From positions 1-42,469 of the IMG/VR virus record IMGVR_UViG_3300047471_000244: a stretch of DNA of 42,469 nt; one strand, given 5' to 3'. This DNA is from a virus. Numbering within the stretch: the first letter of the stretch is position 1; the number at the start of each line of letters is the position of its first letter. Shown here one piece after another: positions 32,109 to 38,674 of the stretch. The position numbers and the translations under genes are program-made. The notes beneath the pieces are model-generated. The model did not search any database, had not been told where the DNA came from, and saw nothing but the letters and a program-made list of their open reading frames with translations.

Positions 32109-32239
32109 CAGCGCATATGCTCCAGGCGAATCAGCTCATTCGCCACTATCGCCATTCTGATTATTACCCCAATCGCCCCAGCCCCCAGTCCAATTACGAT
32201 AGCCCCGATCCACCACTCCACCCTCTCACTCATATTCAT
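32108..32239 (-). CDS. Small single-span membrane protein (43 aa)
   Basis: Starts MNMSERVEWWIGAI with a transmembrane segment at about residues 9-33 and a charged C-terminus (ELIRLEHMR). Its ATG overlaps the upstream TGA and its TGA overlaps the portal ATG (TGATG). Function unknown. Confidence 0.55.
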   Translation of the reverse strand: MNMSERVEWWIGAIVIGLGAGAIGVIIRMAIVANELIRLEHMR

Positions 32240-32433
32240 CAGTCGCGGTCTCCATCCCCGTCATCGTCCCGCACTATCATTAAAACCGAGCCCCCGAAAA
32301 CTTGCAGGTTCTGCCGGTGCTCGTCCCATGTCTTTGCTATCGGTGGGCATTTGTGCGACTGCCCCCTCAAATAATTCATTAGGCATACCGGGCACGTCTC
32401 GATCTTGCCCTTCTGCTTTTTATCCTTTTTCAT
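32239..32433 (-). CDS. Small CPVC/HKC zinc-binding protein (64 aa)
   Basis: A lysine-rich start (MKKDKKQKGK) is followed by CPVC at 14-17 and SHKC at 26-29, forming a plausible CxxC...HxC zinc site, and an Asp-rich tail (DDDGDGDRD). It may bind nucleic acid. It lies two genes before the portal in the late operon. Confidence 0.6.
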   Translation of the reverse strand: MKKDKKQKGKIETCPVCLMNYLRGQSHKCPPIAKTWDEHRQNLQVFGGSVLMIVRDDDGDGDRD

Positions 32434-32630
32434 CTAAGGACCATCTGACCCTTATCACAATCCCAGACCAACCGCCCCGTATCCCGCCGATTCAGGCTTG
32501 CCCTTCGCGCCAATGCCCTTTTATTTTTTTCCGACATCGGAGTTGCCGAGTTATCAGGCAAATAGGCGACGGGCGAACGCTCCCACCATTCCCGCGTATC
32601 CCGTAAAAAACCACGCCCTCGCCCTTTCAT
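32430..32630 (-). CDS. Basic hypothetical protein (66 aa)
   Basis: MKGRGRGFLRDTREWW continues to KRALARRASLNRRDTGR; highly basic and Arg-rich. AGGTAGAAAA precedes the ATG, and the TGA overlaps the next ATG. Possible nucleic-acid binding; family unknown. Confidence 0.5.
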   Translation of the reverse strand: MKGRGRGFLRDTREWWERSPVAYLPDNSATPMSEKNKRALARRASLNRRDTGRLVWDCDKGQMVLR

Positions 32631-32635
32631 TTTTT

Positions 32636-32851
32636 CTACCTGTCGCGGACTTCTTGCCCTATTGACACCGAGTATGATATAAGGGTTTCAACAACAAAGC
32701 GCCCCCTCTCTGACTCTCCCCCCCAAAAAACGTTTCGAAGAAGCAGGCAGCTTCCCCGTTCACGCTCTCTTGCTGATAGTGTGTCTGGGCGACTAGCCAT
32801 CGGATTGCTCTCGCAGCCTCCCAGTTCGCGCATTTCAGCAAATTTCGCCAT
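32636..32851 (-). CDS. Possible 71-aa ORF in an otherwise empty stretch
   Basis: The 282-nt stretch 32631-32912 has no convincing gene. This frame, starting MAKFAEMRELGG with a weak AAGAAAA site, is the best candidate. It crosses a G(T)6(G)7 run (minus strand) that would shift easily between frames. The AT-rich piece near 32675-32690 could hold a promoter, but no good -35/-10 pair is visible. Confidence 0.25.
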   Translation of the reverse strand: MAKFAEMRELGGCESNPMASRPDTLSARERERGSCLLLRNVFWGGESERGRFVVETLISYSVSIGQEVRDR

Positions 32852-32912
32852 TTTTCTTATCGCGGGAGCACGGCAATAGCGCTTCGCACGAGCCGTCGCG
32901 TTTTCCTCCCCC

Positions 32913-33116
32913 CTACCCTTGCAAGCCGATACCAGCCGAGCTCCCCAGCACGCTACGCGTGCCGGTGCGAGTCGCAGGCTGGTCCTGCGGTAGCACGGTG
33001 GCAGCGTAGCCACGGCGCCTGCGTATCTGGTCGTTAGCGTCGGCTTGCTGTGCGGCTTGGTCAATCGTCGGGGGTTTCGGTGGCGGTGCGGGCGGAGGCG
33101 GTGCTTTCGGTGTCAT
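32913..33116 (-). CDS. Proline-rich small phage protein (67 aa)
   Basis: Starts MTPKAPPPPAPPPKPP, then DANDQIRRRRGYAAT and a TRTGTRSVLG end. This resembles small proteins encoded between terminase and portal in many podoviruses (a proline-rich head, RRR followed by a T-x-L motif, ending in a xLLGx motif). GAGGTT lies 4 nt before the ATG. It overlaps the small terminase gene by 56 nt. Confidence 0.7.
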   Translation of the reverse strand: MTPKAPPPPAPPPKPPTIDQAAQQADANDQIRRRRGYAATVLPQDQPATRTGTRSVLGSSAGIGLQG

Positions 33117-33528
33117 GTTGAACCTCAACAGGAAACGGTTCACTTGGCGGTTCAGTATCGCCTAGGTTGATGTTGATCTGGAAGGCCGTCGCGCTGCCAG
33201 TGTCGGATGCGTAGTGGCCCTCCGCCTTGCCGAGGGCGTCAAGCGCTCGCTGTTTATGGTCCCAGCGAAACTCGTCAACGGGCATTGTGTCGTAGGCTAA
33301 ACGGCGTTGTTCAGCGTGCCATTTGGAGACGGATTCAACAGCCTCAGCAGTGGCGTCGATACGGGCTGGGCGTTGAATAATGGCGCTAATCTCGGGGTGT
33401 TTAAGTAAGCGAGCTCCAATCGAATAAGCGGTTTTCTGGGAATAGCCTGCGGTAATGGCGGCTTGAGTGGCGTTGGGGTGCGCAAGATAGGCCTTAATGA
33501 AAGCCGCCTGTTGAGGATTCAACGCCAT
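33061..33528 (-). CDS. terS: Terminase small subunit
   Basis: The ATG start MALNPQQAAFIKAYLAHPNATQAAITAGYS is diagnostic of the terminase small-subunit HTH (AAFIKAYL then ATQAAITAGYSQKTA, ARLLKHPEI), which binds DNA to start packaging. The C-terminus is acidic and Ser/Thr-rich. There is no good ribosome binding site before this ATG; a TTG 39 nt upstream (33567) would extend it. It is the first gene of the long leftward late operon. Confidence 0.88.
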   Translation of the reverse strand: MALNPQQAAFIKAYLAHPNATQAAITAGYSQKTAYSIGARLLKHPEISAIIQRPARIDATAEAVESVSKWHAEQRRLAYDTMPVDEFRWDHKQRALDALGKAEGHYASDTGSATAFQININLGDTEPPSEPFPVEVQHDTESTASARTATETPDD

Positions 33529-33582
33529 ATCGGTTGAGTATATGCCGAAACTCAACAGATTGGGCAAGCGAGCAACAGCGGC

Positions 33583-33611
33583 TTGACATCATACTAAGCG
33601 CCAAGTAGATT
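33583..33611 (+). promoter_or_regulatory. Rightward sigma70 promoter for the first RHH gene
   Basis: TTGACA at 33583-33588, 17-nt spacer, TAGATT at 33606-33611 (4 of 6). The predicted start of transcription falls at the ATG of the RHH gene (33619), which has no ribosome binding site, so the mRNA is probably leaderless. The opposite strand has TATGAT at 33593-33588, a possible -10 for the leftward late operon with a poor -35, so the two promoters would overlap. Confidence 0.6.
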
Positions 33612-33618
33612 AGTCGCT

Positions 33619-33741
33619 ATGGCGATGAATCCACTAGAGTCTAAAACGTATCGAGTGCAACTGACAGCAGGCGAGCACAAGGCTTACAAGGTATGGTGCG
33701 CGCAGAATGAGGTGAAGGCGAGCGAGCATTTGGCCCCGTAG
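33619..33741 (+). CDS. Truncated ribbon-helix-helix regulator (40 aa)
   Basis: MAMNPLESKTYRVQLT then EHKAYKVWCAQNEVKASEHLAP matches the strand and helices of CopG/Arc-type RHH DNA-binding proteins, which bind operators as dimers. It ends early at TAG. One extra C in the GGCCCC run at 33732-33737 (or a -1 ribosomal shift) would continue the frame as VAEMHESENT to a TGA at 33768-33770, a much better second helix. No ribosome binding site; a leaderless start is likely. It probably controls the palindromic operator just downstream. Confidence 0.55.
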   Translation: MAMNPLESKTYRVQLTAGEHKAYKVWCAQNEVKASEHLAP

Positions 33742-33779
33742 CTGAAATGCACGAAAGCGAAAATACTTGAGTCTAGCTA

Positions 33780-33808
33780 TTGACACAAAGCGCCTTGTGT
33801 ACTAATCT
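33780..33808 (+). promoter_or_regulatory. Rightward promoter with embedded palindromic operator
   Basis: TTGACA at 33780-33785 with TAATCT 17 nt on (33803-33808), or TACTAA/ACTAAT slightly closer, forms the promoter for the rightward block. The spacer holds the near-perfect palindrome ACACAAAGCGCCTTGTGT (33783-33800; 16 of 18 positions symmetric), overlapping the -35. A protein bound there would block RNA polymerase. The upstream RHH protein is the obvious candidate. Confidence 0.6.
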
Positions 33809-33837
33809 CCAATCATCAAGCAAGGGGAGATTGAACA

Positions 33838-34026
33838 ATGAACTACGCGGGGCAGGTTACGGGAACAATCGAAGCGATTAAGCCTCCGACCAAGAGCCGC
33901 AAGCGTTCTGAGCTGCGAGTGAGAGTCGAGGAGTCAACCTATCACGTGTTGACGTGGATCAAGGATTACTCGGTTGGCCAGTCGATTACGTTGACTCGGC
34001 GTGCCGATGGCACAATCGCCCGCTAA
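33838..34026 (+). CDS. Small early protein (62 aa)
   Basis: MNYAGQVTGTIEAIKPP, basic KSRKRSELRVRVEES and a beta-rich end, preceded by AAGGGGAGA at a good distance. The predicted fold is a small beta barrel, perhaps nucleic-acid binding. First SD-bearing gene after the operator-controlled promoter, so an early protein. Family not recognised. Confidence 0.65.
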   Translation: MNYAGQVTGTIEAIKPPTKSRKRSELRVRVEESTYHVLTWIKDYSVGQSITLTRRADGTIAR

Positions 34027-34052
34027 ACGCTTACTTGTAGGAGAGTAACGAG

Positions 34053-34262
34053 ATGACCATTCAAGAGCGCTACGACAAGATCATGGAGACGCTGAAGGCT
34101 GGCGGAGCGGTAATCGTCGCCACATACACCAAAGCCACCCAGTACGATGCGCGCCATATCGAGTACTTCAAGCTGAGCGGCAAAAGCCTGTATGTCCGTC
34201 GCGGCAAGCATTGGGATTGCATCGATTACTGTGCGCTGCGCTTCGGACTGCCAGCCCGCTAA
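34053..34262 (+). CDS. Small early protein (69 aa)
   Basis: MTIQERYDKIMETLKAGG then a beta segment (AVIVATYTKATQY) and YFKLSGKSLYVRRGKHWDC. GTAGGAGAG precedes the ATG. Soluble, alpha/beta, with a WDCIDYC end. No family recognised. Confidence 0.65.
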   Translation: MTIQERYDKIMETLKAGGAVIVATYTKATQYDARHIEYFKLSGKSLYVRRGKHWDCIDYCALRFGLPAR

Positions 34263-34287
34263 CCAGCAAGCAGAGGAGATGACGACG

Positions 34288-34536
34288 ATGACATATCTAG
34301 AGCCGAATCATCCGCATCATGTGCGCGATTACGCCAAGCTGATTATCAACGGCTTTCGTGTTCTGACGCCCGACTCATGGTCGGCTCGCTCGCTCGAAAA
34401 CAGTCTCAAAGAACGCGAATACTCCGGCGACTGGACAGGCTTCCGCGGCGTCGTGGAGGAGAACGCGAAGCATCTACTGAGTCTTGAGCGTTCCGCGGCG
34501 CGTGCCGAATGGAATCGCTTTTCAGGAGGTATCTAA
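34288..34536 (+). CDS. Early protein (82 aa)
   Basis: Starts MTYLEPNHPHHVRDYA; GAGGAG lies 9 nt upstream, making this ATG better than one 9 nt before it. The protein is helical with charged ends and a W-x-G-F segment (GDWTGFRGVVEENAKH). Function unknown. Confidence 0.6.
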   Translation: MTYLEPNHPHHVRDYAKLIINGFRVLTPDSWSARSLENSLKEREYSGDWTGFRGVVEENAKHLLSLERSAARAEWNRFSGGI

Positions 34537-34538
34537 CC

Positions 34539-34676
34539 GTGACCACCGCGCAGATTCAGGCCAGGAGAGCCCTCATCGACGCCGATTACCCGCCGCGTCA
34601 GCCGCTCTGGTTGCGCCTGCTCGTCGGCGCAGCTATCGCCGTGGCGCTCGGCGTCCTGCTGGAGGTGTGGCGATGA
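34539..34676 (+). CDS. Small tail-anchored membrane protein (45 aa)
   Basis: A GTG start after AGGAGG (9 nt) opens a basic helix (AQIQARRALIDADY) then a membrane span at about residues 22-44 (LRLLVGAAIAVALGVLLEVW). Its TGA overlaps the methyltransferase ATG (ATGA). A membrane-anchored early phage peptide; role unknown. Confidence 0.6.
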   Translation: MTTAQIQARRALIDADYPPRQPLWLRLLVGAAIAVALGVLLEVWR

Positions 34677-35239
34677 AAGTTTTAGTCGCCTGCGAATTTA
34701 GCGGTATCGTGCGCGAAGCATTCCGTAAGCGCGGACACGACGCTTGGAGTTGCGACCTGCTGCCGAGCGAAATCGGCGGCGATCAACATCTTGAGGGTGA
34801 CGTGCGCGATTGGCTCAATGCTGACCATCATTGGGATTTATTAATCGCACATCCGCCATGTACGTTCTTGGCCTCTAGCGGCGCCCGATGGTTTGCGACG
34901 CGACAGCATCAACAAAAGTGGGCCATCGAATTTGTCCGCGATTTGATGGATGCGCCGGTCGACCGTATCGCGCTCGAAAATCCGATTGGAGTGCTATCAA
35001 CGCGATTCCGCAAGCCCGACCAGATAATTCAACCGTGGCAATTTGGACACGGCGAGACCAAGGCCACCTGCCTCTGGCTCAAGAACCTTCCGCCGCTCAA
35101 GCCGACGAACATCGTTGAGGGACGCTACGGTCGCGTATTTCGTGAGGCGCCAAGCCCCGAACGCTGGAAAAATCGCAGTCGCACATACCAAGGAATCGCT
35201 GATGCGATGGCCGAACAATGGAGCAACCCAAATGACTAA
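34673..35239 (+). CDS. DNA cytosine methyltransferase-like protein
   Basis: A 188-aa protein. MKVLVACEFSGIVREAF forms the SAM-binding start; HPPCTFLASSG (60-70) holds the catalytic Cys of motif IV; ENP at 102-104 is motif VI; QPWQFGHGETKATCLWLKN follows. This is a common phage single-domain relative of C5-cytosine methyltransferases, shorter than classic enzymes and without a clear target-recognition domain. Probably modifies phage DNA to evade restriction. The start overlaps the preceding stop. Confidence 0.88.
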   Translation: MKVLVACEFSGIVREAFRKRGHDAWSCDLLPSEIGGDQHLEGDVRDWLNADHHWDLLIAHPPCTFLASSGARWFATRQHQQKWAIEFVRDLMDAPVDRIALENPIGVLSTRFRKPDQIIQPWQFGHGETKATCLWLKNLPPLKPTNIVEGRYGRVFREAPSPERWKNRSRTYQGIADAMAEQWSNPND

Positions 35240-35417
35240 AACCGGAGATATGCTCAACGTCCAGCACCAGACGCGCCACTCCGAGCTGGTTCACGCCGTC
35301 GCGATTGTGGCCCTGGTCGCCGTCGCGTTCGCGCTGTTCTGGTTCGGCTCGCCGCGCGTCCCTGTGTTCAGCCAAATCCATCAGATCGCGATAGCGAAGG
35401 GAGGTTTCCAGCGATGA
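35232..35417 (+). CDS. Single-span membrane protein (61 aa)
   Basis: MTKTGDMLNVQHQTRH precedes a membrane span at about residues 20-41 (LVHAVAIVALVAVAFALFWF) and a short basic tail. GGAG lies 8 nt before the ATG, which overlaps the methyltransferase end by 8 nt. Its TGA overlaps the next ATG. Function unknown. Confidence 0.6.
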   Translation: MTKTGDMLNVQHQTRHSELVHAVAIVALVAVAFALFWFGSPRVPVFSQIHQIAIAKGGFQR

Positions 35418-35674
35418 GCACCAGCAGAGGCGACGCCATCAGGCGCCTGCGACCCGTCAACAAGAGAACGCGGCGCGATGAATTTGCCGAGTTGCGCGAG
35501 CATATCGAATCGCTTCCCGTTATCGGTAGGCGGATATCGGTGCGCCGCCTGCTCGACTTCCACGACAAGGCCGTCGCCGCGTTACGTAAATACGAGACGA
35601 TGACATATGGCCCGCTTATTGACTTCGGCCATGAGGCCCGCGAAGTGCTCGCCGACCTCGACAAGGAGATTTAG
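35414..35674 (+). CDS. Helical early protein (86 aa)
   Basis: A basic N-terminus (RRLRPVNKRTRRDEF) then helical regions with LREHIESLPVIGRR and LLDFHDKAVAALRKY. The ATG overlaps the previous TGA (ATGA). Possible nucleic-acid or protein binding; no family recognised. Confidence 0.65.
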   Translation: MSTSRGDAIRRLRPVNKRTRRDEFAELREHIESLPVIGRRISVRRLLDFHDKAVAALRKYETMTYGPLIDFGHEAREVLADLDKEI

Positions 35675-35676
35675 CG

Positions 35677-35904
35677 ATGCCGCTCGATATTGCGAAATTG
35701 CGCCACGACGCCGACCATGCGACCTCGTTGCTACGCTTACGGGACATCGCCGAGCAGGCCCTCGAAGCCGCCGAGAAATACGAGAAGGCGCTGCGGGAGA
35801 CTTGGGACAAACTCCGCCGAGCTCATACCTGCAAAGACAAGGAATGTGAGTTTGTCGATGCGATCACGGCGGGGCTGCTCGTTATCGACAACGCCCTCGA
35901 CTAG
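35677..35904 (+). CDS. Helical early protein (75 aa), last of rightward block
   Basis: MPLDIAKLRHDADHAT with long Ala/Glu helices (IAEQALEAAEKYEKALRE) and a CKDKEC pair near residue 52. Its TAG shares the bases CTAG with the stop of the opposite-strand gene, so transcription of both blocks meets exactly here. Function unknown. Confidence 0.65.
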   Translation: MPLDIAKLRHDADHATSLLRLRDIAEQALEAAEKYEKALRETWDKLRRAHTCKDKECEFVDAITAGLLVIDNALD

Positions 35905-36284
35905 ACCCGCCCCCGCGCCCGATGCCCGCGATAGCGCGTCAGCGTCGGCGTCGGGCGCGCTCCGCCGTTCCCGTTCACTGCTGAGCGCTTCGCTATCTTC
36001 CCTTCCCAGTTCCGCAGCCGATTCCGCCATACTGCCGCGTCATAGCCCAGCAAATCGCAGCACCAAGCCAGCGAGAACGCCCCGTCCTGCTCGCTTTCAG
36101 CCCAAATGCGTGTCTCTCTATGGATTGGACCGTTCGCGGGCTTCTGGAGGCATCTAATCGCGTCCTCCAGCACCGCCAGCGCCAAGCGCTTGATGGGTTC
36201 GTTCAGCCGCTCGCCGCGGTTGGCGTAGAATTGGACCGGCAGAATGCCCTCGTTCGCAAAGAGATCGTCGTGGTTGTCCATCAT
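35901..36284 (-). CDS. Putative HTH-type phage regulator (127 aa)
   Basis: Starts MMDNHDDLFANEGI. LALAVLEDAIRCLQK and GAFSLAWCCDLLGYDAAVWRNRL follow a pattern seen in phage and bacterial proteins where a helical ALEDAIRC block precedes WI..PFSFxxVCEVLGIDPxxxRRxL, thought to be helix-turn-helix. The C-terminus is basic and disordered. It is last in the leftward block; a late-gene activator is one idea. Confidence 0.65.
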   Translation of the reverse strand: MMDNHDDLFANEGILPVQFYANRGERLNEPIKRLALAVLEDAIRCLQKPANGPIHRETRIWAESEQDGAFSLAWCCDLLGYDAAVWRNRLRNWEGKIAKRSAVNGNGGARPTPTLTRYRGHRARGRV

Positions 36285-36448
36285 GCCGCCGCCTTCGCCG
36301 ATTTCGCCAGCTCGTTAAGCTGCTCCAGGCACCAGAGGCAGACCCGCCTCGCGTAGCGGCTCGTAAAGCTGAAGATTATCGCCTCGTCCTTGTGCACCAC
36401 GCGCCGACAGCGGCAGCACTCGCGATAATTCGTTGAATTTTTGCTCAT
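36281..36448 (-). CDS. Zinc-binding CxxC protein (55 aa)
   Basis: MSKNSTNYRECCRCRRV then RVCLWCLEQL: two CxxC knuckles about 23 residues apart form a credible zinc site. The ATG overlaps the upstream TGA and its TGA overlaps the next ATG (ATGATG), so it is firmly coupled. Confidence 0.65.
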   Translation of the reverse strand: MSKNSTNYRECCRCRRVVHKDEAIIFSFTSRYARRVCLWCLEQLNELAKSAKAAA

Positions 36449-36783
36449 CGTGCGAATTTCTCCACCGCTGCCTCGATTGTCCGTAGAGCGTCACCGCTCT
36501 GCACCATTTCCGCCGTGAACCTGAATACGCGCCAGCCCTTGAGCGTGGCCGCGTTGTATTTCTCCATATCCGCCGCAATGCCCTTGCCGGTCTGATGCCG
36601 TCCCTGAATCCAGGTACCACCCTCGATCTCGACCGCCAGCTTGTAGAGGCAATGGGCGAAATCGAAGCGCCAGCGCCGCGGTGGTGCGAATACCACCTCC
36701 CGTTCCCAGCCGCGGAGCTTCGCCGCCTTGAGCTGCATCGCGAATAGCTCCTCGTGCTCGCTGCGGGCCTTGAGCTTGGTCAT
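36445..36783 (-). CDS. Vsr/restriction-endonuclease-fold nuclease
   Basis: The start MTKLKARSEHEELFA has AGAGGA about 10 nt upstream. WRFDFAHCLYKLAVEIEGGTW (about 50-70), GRHQTGKGIAADMEKYN and LKGWRVFRFT form the usual PD-(D/E)xK core of phage-encoded Vsr-like proteins: Asp, then E-x-E-G-G and a Lys/His pair. It probably nicks or cuts DNA in repair or recombination. It follows replication-like genes in the same block. Length 112 aa is typical. Confidence 0.82.
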   Translation of the reverse strand: MTKLKARSEHEELFAMQLKAAKLRGWEREVVFAPPRRWRFDFAHCLYKLAVEIEGGTWIQGRHQTGKGIAADMEKYNAATLKGWRVFRFTAEMVQSGDALRTIEAAVEKFAR

Positions 36784-36938
36784 TCGCGGTATTCCTCTGG
36801 TCTCACGCCCGTGCCCATAACCCAACGTGCCCAAAGCGGAGCACCCGCCATACAGACATCAATCCTCGGCATATGGAATCGTGTGCATCGCGAGCAGGTC
36901 AGCCAATGCCGCCACCAGCGCTTCGCCTCTTCGGTCAT
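36780..36938 (-). CDS. Small Cys/Trp-rich protein (52 aa)
   Basis: MTEEAKRWWRHWLTCSRCTRF with CSRC and a further Cys near 29, rich in Trp/Arg. GAGGAGACGCTG is a strong ribosome binding site. The TGA overlaps the nuclease ATG. May bind one zinc ion; function unknown. Confidence 0.6.
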   Translation of the reverse strand: MTEEAKRWWRHWLTCSRCTRFHMPRIDVCMAGAPLWARWVMGTGVRPEEYRE

Positions 36939-37150
36939 CAGCGTCTCCTCGGGAAAATAGGGTCAGTCTTCCGTAAAAGATTAGAGAGGGCCAATAAATC
37001 AGCTACGCAGTCGCGATCGATTTCTCCTGTGTCGCACCTTCGCAGAAGCTCTCGCGCCGAAATCCCACAGCGGCGCCTCGATCCAAGCTCCAGTTCTTGG
37101 ATGATTTCTGTTCGGGACAGACGCACGGCGGCCCCCTTCGACACTTTCAT
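36938..37150 (-). CDS. Small hypothetical protein (70 aa)
   Basis: MKVSKGAAVRLSRTEII then RCGISARELLRRCDTGEIDRDCVAD; helical, with an HTH-like ISARELLRRC run. Coupled on both sides. Possible DNA binding, but weak. Confidence 0.6.
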   Translation of the reverse strand: MKVSKGAAVRLSRTEIIQELELGSRRRCGISARELLRRCDTGEIDRDCVADLLALSNLLRKTDPIFPRRR

Positions 37151-37515
37151 CGATTCTTCATCCTCAGCTTGGCCGCTAGTTTGTCCCGCGTTTCTCTAAG
37201 GATTGCGCGACCTTTTTCGATTTCTTCGGGTGTCGATGTCCGCTCGGTTGTCCCGATGCGTGGCCGATTGCGATTCTCGGCGAGCATCCGGCTCTTGCGC
37301 TCGTCGTGCGAAAGCTGGAGCAGTTCGCCCGCCGTCGGGATGCGGTCCTGATTCGGCATGGTCTGGATCGCCCGCATCACCGCCGCCATCACGTCCCGCT
37401 GGTCAGCGTTGGCGAATATCCGGCACCAGCCCGCGATCGTGAGATCGTCGGAGGGTTGCCGCATCCAGTTCGCCTTGAATTGCGCCAGCACCTCAATGGT
37501 CTCGTCGCGATCCAC
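37147..37515 (-). CDS. Helicase-loader-like replication protein (122 aa)
   Basis: A GTG start after GAGGAATCACA. ETIEVLAQFKANWMRQP, then DVMAAVMRAIQTM, RIPTAGELLQLSHDERK resembles phage helicase-loader/replisome-organiser proteins, where a helical repeat is followed by a P-[ST]-[AP]-[GA]-E-L/I-like motif and a charged tail. It would bring host DnaB to the phage origin, which fits a genome lacking its own polymerase. The assignment is by pattern only. Confidence 0.5.
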   Translation of the reverse strand: MDRDETIEVLAQFKANWMRQPSDDLTIAGWCRIFANADQRDVMAAVMRAIQTMPNQDRIPTAGELLQLSHDERKSRMLAENRNRPRIGTTERTSTPEEIEKGRAILRETRDKLAAKLRMKNR

Positions 37516-37819
37516 TGTGATTCCTCATCAGGTTATCCATGCCGGTTTTGCCGTAGAACACGGACTGCCGTGGCGCTTGAGTGCTGACGCCCTGTGGTGT
37601 GGTTCTGAAACCATAGAGCTTCTGATTCACCGCCCACGTCCGCCATGCCTGCGGCCAGAGCTTAAACACGCTGCCAAGCGAGAGATGGTGCGCCTCGAAT
37701 TTCTCCCATTGCAGGGCAATGTCCGCGTCGCTGGAGCTCGGGTTGTACTTGCGGAACGTGGCGATCTCAGGCTCGCCCAGCGCCCAGCCCTCGGGGAACT
37801 CCGTTAGCTGGCGCTTCAC
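37493..37819 (-). CDS. DnaT-like replication protein C-terminal domain (108 aa)
   Basis: The GTG start gives MKRQLTEFPEGWALGE, coupled to the previous stop (GTGA). SSDADIALQWEKFEAHHLS then FKLWPQAWRTWAVNQ matches the end of many phage replication initiators (a FPEGW/LPEGF opening, then a W/F-x-K-F-x-x-x-H segment and a TW-x-x-W helix), related to DnaT. It probably works with the loader-like protein encoded next, which overlaps it by 23 nt. Confidence 0.55.
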   Translation of the reverse strand: MKRQLTEFPEGWALGEPEIATFRKYNPSSSDADIALQWEKFEAHHLSLGSVFKLWPQAWRTWAVNQKLYGFRTTPQGVSTQAPRQSVFYGKTGMDNLMRNHSGSRRDH

Positions 37820-38004
37820 GATTCCACCCCGAGGATGTCCTGGATTCGACAGACCAAGCACCAATCATCCACATCCTTGAGGTGACACCCCGGATCATCG
37901 CAAGTCTTTTCAACGCAGCAAGGTCCATGCGCACAAGGCCCGCTACAGCCAAATTCGCTCAATACCGCTTCGATGCTCTTGCGTTTCGTTGGTTCATCTG
38001 GCAT
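37816..38004 (-). CDS. Cysteine-rich zinc protein (62 aa)
   Basis: Starts MPDEPTKRKSIEAV after AGGAGACGAAACG. CSGPCAHGPC, CVEKTCDDPGCH and CLVC supply at least eight cysteines and two histidines: probably two zinc clusters. Its TGA overlaps the next GTG. Function unknown; nucleic-acid binding is likely. Confidence 0.65.
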   Translation of the reverse strand: MPDEPTKRKSIEAVLSEFGCSGPCAHGPCCVEKTCDDPGCHLKDVDDWCLVCRIQDILGVES

Positions 38005-38039
38005 TATCGTTTCGTCTCCTCACGAGACACCCCCTTGCC

Positions 38040-38324
38040 TCACCACAAGGTTATCGACACCGACGCCTGAGTCGTAATTGACTTGGGCGTTTGTGTTCTG
38101 TTAGAGTCCATCCGTCCACGCAACGTCGCGATTCGATAACCTGACGACGCGGGGGGCTGATTGCGCGCTTCTAAGCTCGACGCCATTAGCCAAATCCATC
38201 CTGAGCCTTTTGCTATGAGGGATGGTTGACGGACTCGTAAGACGCGAAGAGCGGGGAGTCCCGAGAGAGGTGAATCAACACCGAGGGAGAGTCCCAAACT
38301 CTTTATTGGGCATCTTGCGCCCAT
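38040..38324 (-). CDS. Doubtful 94-aa ORF in a 319-nt gap
   Basis: This frame starts with an ATG overlapping the TGA of the upstream zinc gene (TGATG) and is the only long frame in the gap 38005-38323. Its codon use is unlike that of neighbours (many TCA, CTA, AGA and CGA codons), and it reads as low-complexity Leu/Ser/Arg. The gap also holds a small stem (TGGGC/GCCCA, 38307-38323) and repeated GGACTC/GAGTCC pieces that could form RNA structure. Either a weak gene or non-coding. Confidence 0.3.
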   Translation of the reverse strand: MGARCPIKSLGLSLGVDSPLSGLPALRVLRVRQPSLIAKGSGWIWLMASSLEARNQPPASSGYRIATLRGRMDSNRTQTPKSITTQASVSITLW

Positions 38325-38560
38325 CAAACGAGTTTTCCCTGTCCGCTTTGAATCTGCCGATAGCTGTCTATATCGAAGTCTTTAGGAACTGATCCGAAGC
38401 TGGCTCGGTACTCGCGCTCGCCTTTCTTGCAAACGCCGCAAGTACAGTAGGATTTCGTCCTCTTGCGATGGAGCAGCCAGACGAAATGGAGACCGCATAG
38501 ACCCGACCAGTGCTCGTTACCGGCCTTCCTCTCACAGCCCTCTAAGCTACATAGAGTCAT
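38324..38560 (-). CDS. Zinc-finger protein, first of the leftward early block (78 aa)
   Basis: Starts MTLCSLEGCERKAG after GGGGAATCG. CSLEGC followed by LCGLHF gives a CxxxxC...CxxH metal site, seen in phage HNH-type and DNA-binding proteins, and CTCGVC adds another pair at about residue 44. The soluble C-terminus ends in QGKLV. It is transcribed leftward from the divergent control region. Confidence 0.68.
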   Translation of the reverse strand: MTLCSLEGCERKAGNEHWSGLCGLHFVWLLHRKRTKSYCTCGVCKKGEREYRASFGSVPKDFDIDSYRQIQSGQGKLV

Positions 38561-38674
38561 CGATTCCCCGCCGCCTCGTGCATGGCGCTCCAATGCGCCC
38601 CGTCCGCATCCGCTGCTAACTTCCAGTCATCTACAATGTCGAACTTTAAGAGCGATAATCCCACAACGATTCGC

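Noticed and set aside
32659-32841. 60-aa minus-strand ORF starting MLKCANWEAA
   Set aside because: It needs a TTG start with no ribosome binding site and overlaps an equally weak frame; no reason to prefer it.
38221-38310. tRNA-like or riboswitch-like RNA in the 38 kb gap
   Set aside because: GGACTC/GAGTCC pairs can form stems, but no consistent fold or known class fits; it is also covered by a possible ORF.
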